Assembly (NCBI GenBank): GCA_025055465.1 | Contig: JANWXA010000037.1 | Span: forward strand, 1-12,005 | Direction: 5' to 3' | DNA length: 12,005 bases | From: Candidatus Kapaibacterium sp. | Lineage (GTDB): Bacteria; Bacteroidota; Ignavibacteria; Kapaibacteriales; HRBIN21 | Part shown: piece after piece, positions 1 to 7,350 of the stretch | How positions within the stretch are numbered: position 1 is the stretch's first letter | Layout: every line of letters begins with the position of its first letter | Notes under the pieces: model-generated | What the model saw: the letters and a program-made list of their open reading frames with translations, nothing else | What the model was told of the DNA's origin: nothing | Databases searched by the model: none | Program-made: the position numbers and the translations under genes

Positions 1-152
1 TAGAACGCCCCATACAATTGAAACAAACCTGCTTACGGTTGCGCTCACAAATATACGCCAAACTTAGGCCATAGGCGGACAGCCCTTGCGGGAAGGCACG
101 TAATTTTGAAACCAGGTTAGAGTGTTCTCTTCAGAAAAAGGAGCATCTGCCC
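1..152. other. leader region upstream of alanine dehydrogenase, no gene seen
   Basis: No convincing gene lies here. Short open stretches touch the left edge in two plus-strand frames and one minus-strand frame, but none has a recognisable product. The region presumably holds the promoter for the alanine dehydrogenase gene. The string TAATTTTG at 101-108 fits the Bacteroidota -7 element TAnnTTTG, but no TTTG-type -33 element sits about 19 bases upstream, so the promoter is not established. No tRNA or long hairpin was seen. Confidence 0.5.
135..143 (+). promoter_or_regulatory. ribosome binding site of alanine dehydrogenase
   Basis: AAAAAGGAG ends nine bases before the ATG at 153. It selects this start, which also gives the canonical family N-terminus MVIGVPREIK. 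It indicates that this organism uses Shine-Dalgarno signals for at least some genes. Confidence 0.7.
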
Positions 153-1283
153 ATGGTTATTGGCGTCCCGCGCGAAATCAAACCGGGCGAAAATCGCGTT
201 GCGCTCACACCCTCTGGCGCCGAGATCCTCCGCCAACACGGACATACAGTCCTGGTGGAAGAGAGCGCAGGAGTCGGAAGCGGCTTCTCAGACCAGGAGT
301 ACCGTGCCGTCGGAGCCATTCTGGTGGAAACCGCCCGGGAAGTATATGCTCACGCAGACATGATTGTGAAAGTCAAAGAGCCCATAGAACCGGAGTATCC
401 TCTCATCCAGCCTGGACAGGTAGTGTTTACATACTTTCATTTTGCTGCCTCTGAAGAATTGACAACAGCAATACGCCGCAGTCACTGCATTGCCATCGCT
501 TACGAGACTGTCCAGCGCACTGACGGCTCTCTCCCGCTGTTGATCCCCATGAGTGAAGTTGCGGGGCGGATGGCACCGCAAGAGGGGGCAAAATATTTGG
601 AACGCACTATGGGCGGACGTGGTATCCTCCTGGGCGGCGTTCCCGGTACGGAACCCGCAACGGTTGTTATCTTGGGCGGGGGCATCGTTGGGACGAATGC
701 AGCAAAGATCGCCTCCGGTTTAGGGGCACGTGTCATCATCCTGGATTCCAACCTCTATCGCCTGCGCTACCTCGATGACGTCATGCCGCGAAACGTCATT
801 ACTATGGTATCAACCCCGGCAAATATTCGACGGGTGGTCCGGGAAGCTGACTTAGTGATCGGCGCTGTTCTTATTCCCGGAGCAAAGGCCCCCAAGCTGA
901 TCACTCGCGAAATGTTGGCCGATATGAAGCCAGGCTGTGTCATCGTGGACGTTTCCGTGGATCAAGGCGGCTGCGTAGAAACCTGTCGTCCGACGACCCA
1001 CGACAATCCTACTTACGTCGTGGATGGCGTTGTCCACTACTGCGTTGCCAACATGCCCGGTGCTGTACCTGTGACCTCCACCATTGCCCTGACGAACGCG
1101 ACGCTCCCCTACATCGTAGAGCTGGCGGACAAGGGCTGGCAAGAAGCCGTACGAACTAACCCCGAGCTGCTGGCAGGACTCAACATCGTGGATGGCTGCA
1201 TTACGCACCCCGGCGTGGCGGAATCTTTCGGCTTAGAATACACAGAACCTCGTCGCCTGTTGGGGATTCATCAATCAGCATAA
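153..1283 (+). CDS. ald: alanine dehydrogenase
   Basis: NAD-dependent L-alanine dehydrogenase (EC 1.4.1.1), a cytoplasmic enzyme that interconverts L-alanine with pyruvate and ammonia. The 376-residue protein has the usual family length (about 370) and looks complete. The N-terminal substrate domain starts MVIGVPREIK and carries Arg15, Lys75 (in VKVKEP) and His96 (in FTYFHFA), the pyruvate-binding and catalytic positions known from characterised family members. The central Rossmann domain has GGGIVG at 175-180 and Asp198 at the end of the next strand for the NAD ribose. Asp270 in SVDQGG matches the conserved catalytic aspartate, and the VANMPGAVPVTST stretch near 298-310 is also typical. The related transhydrogenase alpha subunit is unlikely given the length and these residues. 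The start is supported by a GGAG nine bases upstream. The next gene on this strand begins about 70 bases downstream and may be co-transcribed. Confidence 0.97.
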   Translation: MVIGVPREIKPGENRVALTPSGAEILRQHGHTVLVEESAGVGSGFSDQEYRAVGAILVETAREVYAHADMIVKVKEPIEPEYPLIQPGQVVFTYFHFAASEELTTAIRRSHCIAIAYETVQRTDGSLPLLIPMSEVAGRMAPQEGAKYLERTMGGRGILLGGVPGTEPATVVILGGGIVGTNAAKIASGLGARVIILDSNLYRLRYLDDVMPRNVITMVSTPANIRRVVREADLVIGAVLIPGAKAPKLITREMLADMKPGCVIVDVSVDQGGCVETCRPTTHDNPTYVVDGVVHYCVANMPGAVPVTSTIALTNATLPYIVELADKGWQEAVRTNPELLAGLNIVDGCITHPGVAESFGLEYTEPRRLLGIHQSA

Positions 1284-1353
1284 TCTTCAGCCCGTCCCAA
1301 AAATGTGCTTCGAATACCCAACGTCATCTAACATGTACAGGACAAAGGAACTG

Positions 1354-2772
1354 ATGCGGACCGCCTATCCCATCATAAACCTGTTGCTCTGTGTGCTTCC
1401 ACTGCAGGCCCAGTTTGTGGAGGATGCCCTCCGACTTGCTCGCCTGGACAGATACGTCACACCACGGGCCGGCAGCATCGGCGTCGGGTTTACGGCCGTA
1501 GCCGACGACATCAGTGCCCTTTACTACAACCCCGCTGGTCTTATCCTCATTCCAGGTGTGGAAATCACCGGAGGGCTGTTCTTCGCCCACAATGCGACAG
1601 AAACGTCTTTCTTGGTTGCCAAAACCTCGGCAGCATCCAACTCTACAGCACTGACTCACCTGGGAATTGCCACCAGCGAACGATGGGGCTCTACACGTGC
1701 AGCAATTGCCGTGGCATACGCATTGGAGAACGACTATGAGTCCTCACTCCGTTACGCCGCCTTCAACCCTGCCAGCAGTATCATTAGCTACTGGGCCGGT
1801 GCAACCCCGATCCCGCGCGAAAACCGGGCATTCCGGCTCTACCTGGCCGACACTGTTAACGGGCGCATGTTCACCCCTGTTCGAGATAGCGTCTGGCAAG
1901 AAGGTTTTGTCCGGGAGCGCGGAGGGCTCCATTCTCTATCTGGGGGCGTAGCCTTTGAACTCTCCCAATGGGTCTCCCTTGGTTTTGCCATCGCTCTCAA
2001 GTATGGACGCTTCGTTTACAGCCGCGACTACCGCGAAGCCGACGCGCTCAATCGCTACAGTTGGCTCGATACGACACGCTTTACCAACGTTGACTTCCAC
2101 ACACTGCAGCTCTACGAAGACCTTACCCAAGAGCTCCCCGCCATCACCGGCAGTACTGGGCTTCTATTCCGCATGGGTGAGTTCCTACGGGCTGGGCTCA
2201 CGGTCCACTTCCCTACGTTTTTCCAGATCCGCGAGCGCTTCAATACGACCGCCATTGCAGCCTTTGACAACGGCGACCGCAAGCAGTTCACAGAAGAAGG
2301 ACAAAATTCATACAATGTCCGCACTCCATTTACCTTCTCAGGCGGAGTTGTCTTCCATCTCCCCAGAGTTGGGTTGACTTTTAGTGCCGGCGCAGCTTAT
2401 TCTGATGTCACTCAGCTTGAGTTCACCGATGCCCCGTGGGAAATCCTCCAGCTAAACCGTATCGTTGTGGAGCAGCTCGTGGGGCAGACTCTCTGGGGAG
2501 CTGGGGTGGAGTGGCACATGCCTTTTCTCCCTATCACAGCCCGTGCCAGCTTCAACAGCATTACCTCCCCATATGGACAGGATATCCCGGGTGCCACAAC
2601 TCACGTCGTTGCTGCTGGTGCAGGGGTATACTTGGCCCCCAACATCCGCCTCGATTTTCTCATACGCCGCTTGGAACTGTCTGAATTGCGGAGCAACTAC
2701 GGGGCCTCTTCCCAGTACACCCTTACGCGAACCCCCTTTACCATTGCTGGTGGGCTGACTTACCGATACTAA
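1354..2772 (+). CDS. outer-membrane beta-barrel protein, FadL/PorV-like
   Basis: Probable outer-membrane beta-barrel protein of about 472 residues related to the OMPP1/FadL and PorV/PorQ barrels; its ligand or partner is unknown. The N-terminus MRTAYPIINLLLCVLPLQAQ is a signal peptide with probable cleavage A19|Q20. It is followed by an acidic segment and the signature AVADDISALYYNPAGL (residues 48-63), the hallmark of this barrel group. The rest alternates aromatic and polar residues as in amphipathic strands, and the protein ends in FTIAGGLTYRY, a plausible beta-signal with a terminal aromatic. The start chosen has AAGGAA just upstream (spacing 3-4 bases) and a compact signal peptide. In-frame ATGs at 1333 and 1303 would add 7 or 17 residues but have no ribosome site. 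No type IX secretion components are seen in the window, so a PorV role cannot be claimed. It follows alanine dehydrogenase by 70 bases with no obvious terminator between them. Confidence 0.8.
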   Translation: MRTAYPIINLLLCVLPLQAQFVEDALRLARLDRYVTPRAGSIGVGFTAVADDISALYYNPAGLILIPGVEITGGLFFAHNATETSFLVAKTSAASNSTALTHLGIATSERWGSTRAAIAVAYALENDYESSLRYAAFNPASSIISYWAGATPIPRENRAFRLYLADTVNGRMFTPVRDSVWQEGFVRERGGLHSLSGGVAFELSQWVSLGFAIALKYGRFVYSRDYREADALNRYSWLDTTRFTNVDFHTLQLYEDLTQELPAITGSTGLLFRMGEFLRAGLTVHFPTFFQIRERFNTTAIAAFDNGDRKQFTEEGQNSYNVRTPFTFSGGVVFHLPRVGLTFSAGAAYSDVTQLEFTDAPWEILQLNRIVVEQLVGQTLWGAGVEWHMPFLPITARASFNSITSPYGQDIPGATTHVVAAGAGVYLAPNIRLDFLIRRLELSELRSNYGASSQYTLTRTPFTIAGGLTYRY

Positions 2773-2787
2773 ACACCTGTACTCGAA

Positions 2788-2812
2788 GCTGAAAAAGCAC
2801 GACTTTTTCGGC
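2788..2812. terminator. probable bidirectional terminator hairpin between convergent genes
   Basis: A ten-pair stem (2788-2797 with 2803-2812, one G-U pair) closes a five-base loop, CACGA. The arms contain AAAAA and TTTTT tracts, so each strand presents A-tract, loop, T-tract inside the stem. It lies 15 bases past the barrel gene stop (2772) and 30 bases beyond the stop of the minus-strand OB-fold gene (2843), where a shared terminator is expected. No free U-run follows the stem, so efficiency is uncertain. Confidence 0.55.
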
Positions 2813-2842
2813 CATCAGCCCGGACTACCGTGCGTGCGTTTA

Positions 2843-3229
2843 TTATTGTTTCCCTACACGCCTTATCTGCCAGGCCTCTATTTCATTGTAAAACGTATAA
2901 CGCCCTACACGTTTGACACGCCGATAGACGCCCTGTACCCGAACCCTCTGTCCATCCCCCAGTCCCTGATGCCCCCAGATGAAGACATTTACGGCTGCGC
3001 CATCGGCTTGGAGTCGAAATGTCGTATAGGCGTTTCCAGCCCGAGAAATTTTCTCACGATAGTTAGCAATAGTACCTACAACCGATACTGGTTGCCCATC
3101 ATACTGTTGAGGATTTTCCAACAGCTCCTCTACAGGGATATCCTGCGCCCGAGTACAAATGCTGAGGAGCACGAGCCCTAAGAGAACAGGGACAAACAGT
3201 CTATGAGAGCGGCGGGGATCACTCTGCAT
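2843..3229 (-). CDS. small exported OB-fold protein
   Basis: A 128-residue protein, predicted periplasmic, of unknown function. Residues 1-28 form a signal peptide: basic n-region PRRSHR, hydrophobic core LFVPVLLGLVLLSIC, and probable cleavage A28|Q29. The mature part resembles a single OB-fold beta barrel. DIPVEELLENPQQYDGQPVS is the typical lead-in, followed by the strand VVGTIANYR, a FRLQADGAAVNVFIWG strand pair and QRVRVQGVYRR, ending in a strand with aromatic residues. Such small exported OB-fold domains (the bacterial OB-fold/tRNA_anti-like group) may bind nucleic acid, oligosaccharide or protein; nothing here decides which. The start is set by a near-perfect AAGGAGGT just upstream. It is the last gene of the five-gene minus-strand block, 34 bases after the hexapeptide protein gene. 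Confidence 0.78.
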   Translation of the reverse strand: MQSDPRRSHRLFVPVLLGLVLLSICTRAQDIPVEELLENPQQYDGQPVSVVGTIANYREKISRAGNAYTTFRLQADGAAVNVFIWGHQGLGDGQRVRVQGVYRRVKRVGRYTFYNEIEAWQIRRVGKQ

Positions 3230-3232
3230 GGC

Positions 3233-3240
3233 ACCTCCTT
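3233..3240 (-). promoter_or_regulatory. strong Shine-Dalgarno with short spacer, OB-fold gene
   Basis: On the minus strand AAGGAGGT is followed by GCC and then the ATG at 3229. The match to the anti-SD sequence is almost complete, but only three bases separate it from the start codon, shorter than usual. It fixes the start of the OB-fold gene and suggests strong independent translation at the operon end. Confidence 0.75.
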
Positions 3241-3263
3241 AGCCAAGTTTTGTGACACCGTCC

Positions 3264-3812
3264 TTACGGAAGCCACTGCCGGTAATGTGCCGAATACTCC
3301 ACATAATTTCGGGCAGACTCCTCTATGCGGAGCTTTTCTTCATCCGTCAACTCCCGTACAACACGCGCCGGAACACCTGCGACCAAAACTCCAGGGGGCA
3401 CCTCCTGACCTTCCCTAACCAGGGCCCCTGCGGCGACGATACTATAAGTACCAATGCGAGCACCATCCAGCACGCAAGCCCCCATCCCGATCAGGCAACA
3501 ATCTTCTACATATGCTCCATGCACGATTGCTCGATGTCCTATAGTGACGCGGTGTCCAATCCTGAGCGGGTATCGTCCTCGGGTAACATGAAGAAGGCAA
3601 AGGTCCTGCACATTCGTTTGCGAACCAATCCAGATACGGTTGACATCGCCACGAATAACGGTATTGAACCACACCGAGGAGTACTCCCCGATTGTGACGT
3701 CGCCAATAATACACACTCCCTCAGCCAGCCACACATTGTCAGCAATTTGAGGGTGTCTATCGCCCCACGGCACCAGGAGCACACGCCGCATACTGACAGT
3801 AGAGAAACTCAT
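3264..3812 (-). CDS. gamma-carbonic-anhydrase-like hexapeptide-repeat protein
   Basis: A 182-residue cytoplasmic protein of the left-handed beta-helix family that includes gamma carbonic anhydrases (Cam/CamH) and YrdA/PaaY-like proteins. Hexapeptide repeats run from about residue 22 to 150 (for example VCIIGDVTIGEYSSVWFN and CVLDGARIGTYSIVAAGALV), followed by a C-terminal helix (LTDEEKLRIEESARNYVEY). The metal-site residues are present: Arg54, Gln69-Asp70, His75, His93 and His98. The His75-His93 spacing is short, as in the CamH/YrdA subgroup without the acidic loop of archaeal Cam. It may hydrate CO2, but many members lack measured activity, so the reaction is not assured. The gene starts inside the end of the kinase gene (ATGA, 4-base overlap) with GGAG four bases upstream, which indicates translational coupling. 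Confidence 0.9.
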   Translation of the reverse strand: MSFSTVSMRRVLLVPWGDRHPQIADNVWLAEGVCIIGDVTIGEYSSVWFNTVIRGDVNRIWIGSQTNVQDLCLLHVTRGRYPLRIGHRVTIGHRAIVHGAYVEDCCLIGMGACVLDGARIGTYSIVAAGALVREGQEVPPGVLVAGVPARVVRELTDEEKLRIEESARNYVEYSAHYRQWLP

Positions 3813-4780
3813 GCTTCTCCAATAAGCTGCTGGGCCATCGCCAATGCTCCGTCGAGAGCTGTGCCTCGGGGTGATTGGAGGCGGTACTCCACCACCTGTA
3901 CCAGACGCTCACGGAAGAGCCGTGCCAGCAAGGTGTGGTTTTCCAGCATGCCCCCTAAGAGAGCCAGAGGAATTGGGCGTCGCGAGAAGTGTTTCCGAAG
4001 CGGGAGCAACAACTCTACCAAGTGCTCAGCGGCCTGCGCGATAATGTCTTGGCATACAGCGTCACCCTCTTCCGCACACGCCATAACCAGCGGAGTCAGC
4101 ACGGGATAGTCGAAGAGACGCTCGTTGTATGCCGCCACAATCGTCCGAGGTTGTGCCAACTGGATGCCAGGGTAGAATTCAGCCAGCTTTTCGGCTAGGC
4201 GAGTCGGGCGCCCGCGTCCGTCCAGAGCACGAACAACGGCAGTTAGGCCCTCGCGCCCGATCCAGGCCCCACTCCCTTCGTCGTCTAACTCAATACCCCA
4301 ACCTCCGCATCGGACCAGCTCCCCAGAGGAGGTTCGCCCAATGGCAATAGTACCGGTACCAGCAATCAGGACTACCCCCGGTTTGCCCCCAAAAGCTCCT
4401 TCCACGGCAATTTCAGCGTCACTGACAACCTTGAGCTCGCCCAACGGGAGACGACGCTCCCGCGCCATCCAGCGCAGCACTTGTGCGACCCTCTGCTGCT
4501 CTTCTGGGAGCCACACGCCTGCGATTCCGGCAACAACAGCATCATAACCAGCCACGTCCAGGTTCTGCCGGAGCTCACTGAGGGTATACACCAATCGTTC
4601 ACATGCTTCCCCAATTCCAACAGCCCCGATCCGGACGGTGCCGATCTCTGCATTCGCCGCACGCTGTCCACCAACAGAAACGACGATCCGAGTCCGGGAA
4701 CCACCGCCGTCAATCCCCGCCAGCACAACCGGCTGGCTTTCTACCGAGTCTCTCCAGTGCGAGCGGGTGGGGGCTGCCAT
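3809..4780 (-). CDS. BadF/BcrA-family ATPase, probable N-acetylglucosamine-type sugar kinase
   Basis: An ASKHA-fold protein of the BadF/BadG/BcrA/BcrD family, about 323 residues, the length of single-domain N-acetylglucosamine kinases rather than of benzoyl-CoA reductase activators. Visible motifs, numbered from the ATG at 4780, are the phosphate-1 loop DGGGSRTR (24-31), a likely catalytic Asp121 in VSDAEIAVEGAF, the phosphate-2 motif AGTGT (140-144), the family signature GGWGIELDDEGSGAWIG (159-175) and the adenosine motif LLGGMLEN (274-281). There is no Cys-based iron-sulfur signature, which argues against a dehydratase or reductase activator. The likely role is cytosolic ATP-dependent phosphorylation of an amino sugar, for example in cell-wall recycling, but the substrate is inferred. 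The ATG at 4780 is chosen because GGGAG lies eight bases upstream. It overlaps the DUF3108 gene by 40 bases. A TTG at 4795 (five more residues) and a GTG at 4726 are alternatives. Confidence 0.87.
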   Translation of the reverse strand: MAAPTRSHWRDSVESQPVVLAGIDGGGSRTRIVVSVGGQRAANAEIGTVRIGAVGIGEACERLVYTLSELRQNLDVAGYDAVVAGIAGVWLPEEQQRVAQVLRWMARERRLPLGELKVVSDAEIAVEGAFGGKPGVVLIAGTGTIAIGRTSSGELVRCGGWGIELDDEGSGAWIGREGLTAVVRALDGRGRPTRLAEKLAEFYPGIQLAQPRTIVAAYNERLFDYPVLTPLVMACAEEGDAVCQDIIAQAAEHLVELLLPLRKHFSRRPIPLALLGGMLENHTLLARLFRERLVQVVEYRLQSPRGTALDGALAMAQQLIGEA

Positions 4781-5523
4781 CCTGCACGCTCCCAACGAAC
4801 AAGCTCTATTATGACATCGCCTACATACACCCGCATTTTCGCTCGAATAGGAACCCGGGCATCATCATCGCTGAACCAGCCCTCAAACGAGCCAGTCAGG
4901 CCATAGATTCCTGTCCAATGAGCGTTCCCCCGAAAATACACCGTCTGTATTGAATATGGCAGCGCTGGCACAGCGACGGCTTCCCGGCGCCTTGTAAAAT
5001 GAATGAACGTAGGCAATGTATCGGTCTTGACCACGGTTGGGAAGCGATAGCTCTTCCCAGAGTGCAGAAAGCGCCGTGCTGCAAACAACAGGGAAAGCCC
5101 GTCGTTCATCCGCGTCCGAAGACGAAAGGAGCGGCGCGCAAGCAGCCGCTCCCCCTCCCACTCCTCTCCTCGGAGCAGGCGCTGGTCATAGTCAAATTCG
5201 TAGCTGCCGTAGCCCTCAGGCTCGTTCCCCTGCCGAACCCGCCCCTGAAAGCGATAAGAAAATGCCGCTGAGGTGTCTAACCAACTCTGAAAAACTGCCT
5301 GCAGGCTCAGAAAGGGAATGTTGGGGTGGGACTGCATGTATGCCGCCACTTTGACGGCTGGCTTCCCCGAAAGTTCCTCTGGCCCATTGGTCACAATGCG
5401 GATCCTGCCCAACGAAATCCCTAAATACGAAACATCGTACTCCAGCTCCTCTCCCGGCTGCAGCAACTGAGCTATCCCGGAGCTGCTCAGGCACAGTATG
5501 CCCACTATGAGAACGTGGCGCAT
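4741..5523 (-). CDS. DUF3108 domain periplasmic protein
   Basis: A 260-residue exported protein of the DUF3108 family, whose biochemical role is unknown. A signal peptide (MRHVLIVGILCLSSSGIAQ) has probable cleavage A18|Q19. The mature protein opens with the family-typical LLQPGEELEYDVSYLGISLG. It continues as a run of beta strands and ends in a hallmark segment around residues 210-235 containing GLTGSFEGWFSDDDARVPI and KMRVYVGDVIIELV. Length and both ends agree with the family, so it appears intact. It lies 28 bases after the S41 protease gene and overlaps the kinase gene that follows. AAGG three bases before the ATG may serve as ribosome site. The C-terminal 13 codons, rich in Pro and Arg (WQPPPARTGETR), lie inside the overlap, so two proteins share this DNA. 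Confidence 0.9.
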   Translation of the reverse strand: MRHVLIVGILCLSSSGIAQLLQPGEELEYDVSYLGISLGRIRIVTNGPEELSGKPAVKVAAYMQSHPNIPFLSLQAVFQSWLDTSAAFSYRFQGRVRQGNEPEGYGSYEFDYDQRLLRGEEWEGERLLARRSFRLRTRMNDGLSLLFAARRFLHSGKSYRFPTVVKTDTLPTFIHFTRRREAVAVPALPYSIQTVYFRGNAHWTGIYGLTGSFEGWFSDDDARVPIRAKMRVYVGDVIIELVRWERAGWQPPPARTGETR

Positions 5524-5551
5524 AGACCTTACAATTGCCTAATCGAAAGGT

Positions 5552-7174
5552 TCACTGCAACCGGGCGATGCGGATAGCCTCTGGAAAGAGCTGCAGCGCC
5601 CTCTGAACCTGCCGGTCAATCTGCAGCATAACGGCAGCAAAAGCATTGTTGCCCCAAATCGCTCGCCCGATTTGGGCTTTGACAACGTGCGCAATGTAGT
5701 CGGTGTCTTGATGGAAGAGCTCCTCATCCCACTTCACACCGCGCTCGTGGGCTAACTGTCGAAGCCTCTCTATAGCAGCTTCCGGCAACTGGAATCCTTT
5801 CACGAACGCCCAGTAATTGGAATAGCGCCGCTCGATCTCTGACCGGTGTTGTCCTAAGTATTCTTCAGCCACCTTCCAGAAGAGCCCATGGCGCCGCAGC
5901 TCGACCGACAGACGAGTCGTTGTATCAGGACGCACAATGTAGTCAGGGGTAACTCCACCACCTCCCAGCACCGTGCGCCCACCTAAAGTCTTAAAGAGCG
6001 GACGCGCAGAGTCTGCCAGCTCACGCTCCTTGTGCGAGATGTTGTCCCCTTCCTCAACAGGCTCTACACCACTCTCCTCCTCCCAAACGTACTGCTGCCG
6101 GCTCTTCCCCTTATATGGTCGTTGGATAATCCGGCCAGAAGGTGTATGGTAGAAGGAAACCGTCACTCTCAGACCAGCACCGTCAGGGAGCTCAAACTGG
6201 CGCTGCACAGACCCTTTCCCAAAAGTTGTCTCTCCAACAATAATTCCGCGGTCCAAGTCCTGGATTGCCCCACTGACTATCTCGCTGGCAGAAGCAGAAG
6301 CACGGTTGACCAAAACAACAAGCGGCGTACGCTCAAACACCTGTCCACCCCGGGAGTAGTAGTCCTCGTTAAACTCCTGTATGCGCCCACGAGTGTACAC
6401 GATGCGATGCCCGCTCGGGATGAACTCATCAGCAATCCGGATGGCTTGATCCATAAAACCTCCAGGATTTCCCCGCAGGTCCAGTAGGAGCTTGCGCATT
6501 CCCTCAGAATGCAGCCGTTGGAGAGCTTCCCGAAATTCTTGGTGTGTCGTTGCAGAAAAGCGATTGACGCGAATATACCCCACGTCCGTCCCCTCAATGA
6601 TAAAAGCTGCGTCAACACTATAGATTGGGATACGATCACGCGTGATAACGAACTCCAGAAGATCCTTGACCCCCGACCGGCGAATCCCAATACGGACTGT
6701 AGTCCCCTTCGGGCCACGGAGGCGGCGCGGTACTTCGCTTCGGGACATCCCAACAGCATTCTGTCCATCTATGACCACGATCTTATCCCCCGCCTGAATT
6801 CCTAACGCTTCCGAAGGACCGCCGGCTATAGGTGCAATAACCGTTATCGTGTCATGGATGACGTCGAACTCTATGCCGATCCCCTCAAAGCTGCCACGGA
6901 AGTCCTCTTCCACACGCTGCATTTCGCTAAGAGGAATGTACACCGAGTGCGGGTCCAAACTGTCTAGCATCCCCTTAATGGCGGCTTCCACCAAACGCTG
7001 CGAGTCTACATCCTCTACATAGTTGCGGTACACGTAGTTGAGCGCCTCGCTAAACTTGCGAAGTTGCTCGTAGACGTTGTCACCAGACAAAACCGGGCGG
7101 GTCCAGAAACCAATAACTACCCCCACTACAACAAGCACCAGGGCACCCAGGAGTTGACGGCGGCGGATATACAT
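5552..7174 (-). CDS. S41 family carboxyl-terminal processing protease
   Basis: A membrane-anchored periplasmic serine protease of the CtpA/Prc type (S41A), 540 residues. Residues 7-24 (QLLGALVLVVVGVVIGFW) form an uncleaved signal anchor after the basic MYIRRR. A helical region (31-90) leads into a PDZ domain at about 95-180, with the substrate-binding segment FEGIGIEF. The S41 domain follows: DLRGNPGG at 232-239, the catalytic Ser295 in SASASEI, Asp306 in IQD and the base Lys320 in GKGSVQ. The Ser-Lys distance of 25 is the family value. A C-terminal helical extension of about 110 residues (from 430) matches other Bacteroidota members. Such enzymes trim C-termini of exported proteins and can act on murein hydrolases or outer-membrane proteins; the target here is unknown. 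It is the first gene of the five-gene minus-strand block. No strong ribosome site precedes the ATG. Confidence 0.95.
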   Translation of the reverse strand: MYIRRRQLLGALVLVVVGVVIGFWTRPVLSGDNVYEQLRKFSEALNYVYRNYVEDVDSQRLVEAAIKGMLDSLDPHSVYIPLSEMQRVEEDFRGSFEGIGIEFDVIHDTITVIAPIAGGPSEALGIQAGDKIVVIDGQNAVGMSRSEVPRRLRGPKGTTVRIGIRRSGVKDLLEFVITRDRIPIYSVDAAFIIEGTDVGYIRVNRFSATTHQEFREALQRLHSEGMRKLLLDLRGNPGGFMDQAIRIADEFIPSGHRIVYTRGRIQEFNEDYYSRGGQVFERTPLVVLVNRASASASEIVSGAIQDLDRGIIVGETTFGKGSVQRQFELPDGAGLRVTVSFYHTPSGRIIQRPYKGKSRQQYVWEEESGVEPVEEGDNISHKERELADSARPLFKTLGGRTVLGGGGVTPDYIVRPDTTTRLSVELRRHGLFWKVAEEYLGQHRSEIERRYSNYWAFVKGFQLPEAAIERLRQLAHERGVKWDEELFHQDTDYIAHVVKAQIGRAIWGNNAFAAVMLQIDRQVQRALQLFPEAIRIARLQ

Positions 7175-7350
7175 CTAAAACTCTGTACCCCACATTGGAA
7201 CTAAATGCCAGTGACGAAGGAAGAGCTGACTACAGTGTACACCTGCAATGACTCTTGCCGGAGCGATGAGATGAATTCGTGACAGCAACGTTTTCCGCAC
7301 CCCTAATAGAGAACGCCTATTTTCGCGACTCGGAAAAAAGAAAGCAACCC
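7175..7350. promoter_or_regulatory. divergent intergenic region, presumed promoters for S41 block and phosphatase
   Basis: This 176-base gap separates the divergent S41 protease and alkaline phosphatase genes, so it should carry a promoter for each. No convincing -35/-10 pair was found on either strand. TATTTTCG at 7318-7325 on the plus strand is one mismatch from the Bacteroidota -7 element TAnnTTTG and lies 25 bases before the phosphatase ATG, but lacks a matching -33 element. GTGTACAC at 7235-7242 is a perfect eight-base palindrome and could be an operator or chance. Confidence 0.4.

Noticed and set aside
1..48. Possible divergent minus-strand gene starting at a GTG at 48 and open to the left edge
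   Set aside because: Only 16 codons are visible, there is no ribosome site, and a stop codon lies just upstream. The sequence gives no family match, so it cannot be supported.
101..108. TAATTTTG as the promoter of the alanine dehydrogenase gene
   Set aside because: It fits the Bacteroidota -7 consensus, but no -33 element lies at the expected distance. Kept only as a note in the leader region.
2834..3181. Plus-strand open frame of 115 codons
   Set aside because: It is antisense to the OB-fold gene, which has a signal peptide and a near-perfect ribosome site. The plus-strand translation shows no domain.
3252..4109. Plus-strand open frame of 285 codons
   Set aside because: It lies wholly antisense to the gamma-CA-like and kinase genes, both with conserved motifs. 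Its translation is low-complexity and shows no recognisable domain.
3809..4780. Activator of benzoyl-CoA reductase or 2-hydroxyacyl-CoA dehydratase
   Set aside because: The protein shares the BadF ATPase fold but lacks the cysteines that bind the bridging iron-sulfur cluster, and no reductase or dehydratase genes are nearby.
5216..5494. Minus-strand frames inside the DUF3108 and S41 genes
   Set aside because: They are alternative frames over genes whose main frames contain clear family motifs.
7235..7242. GTGTACAC palindrome as an operator
   Set aside because: The symmetry does not extend beyond eight bases and no second copy was seen in the intergenic region; it is compatible with chance.
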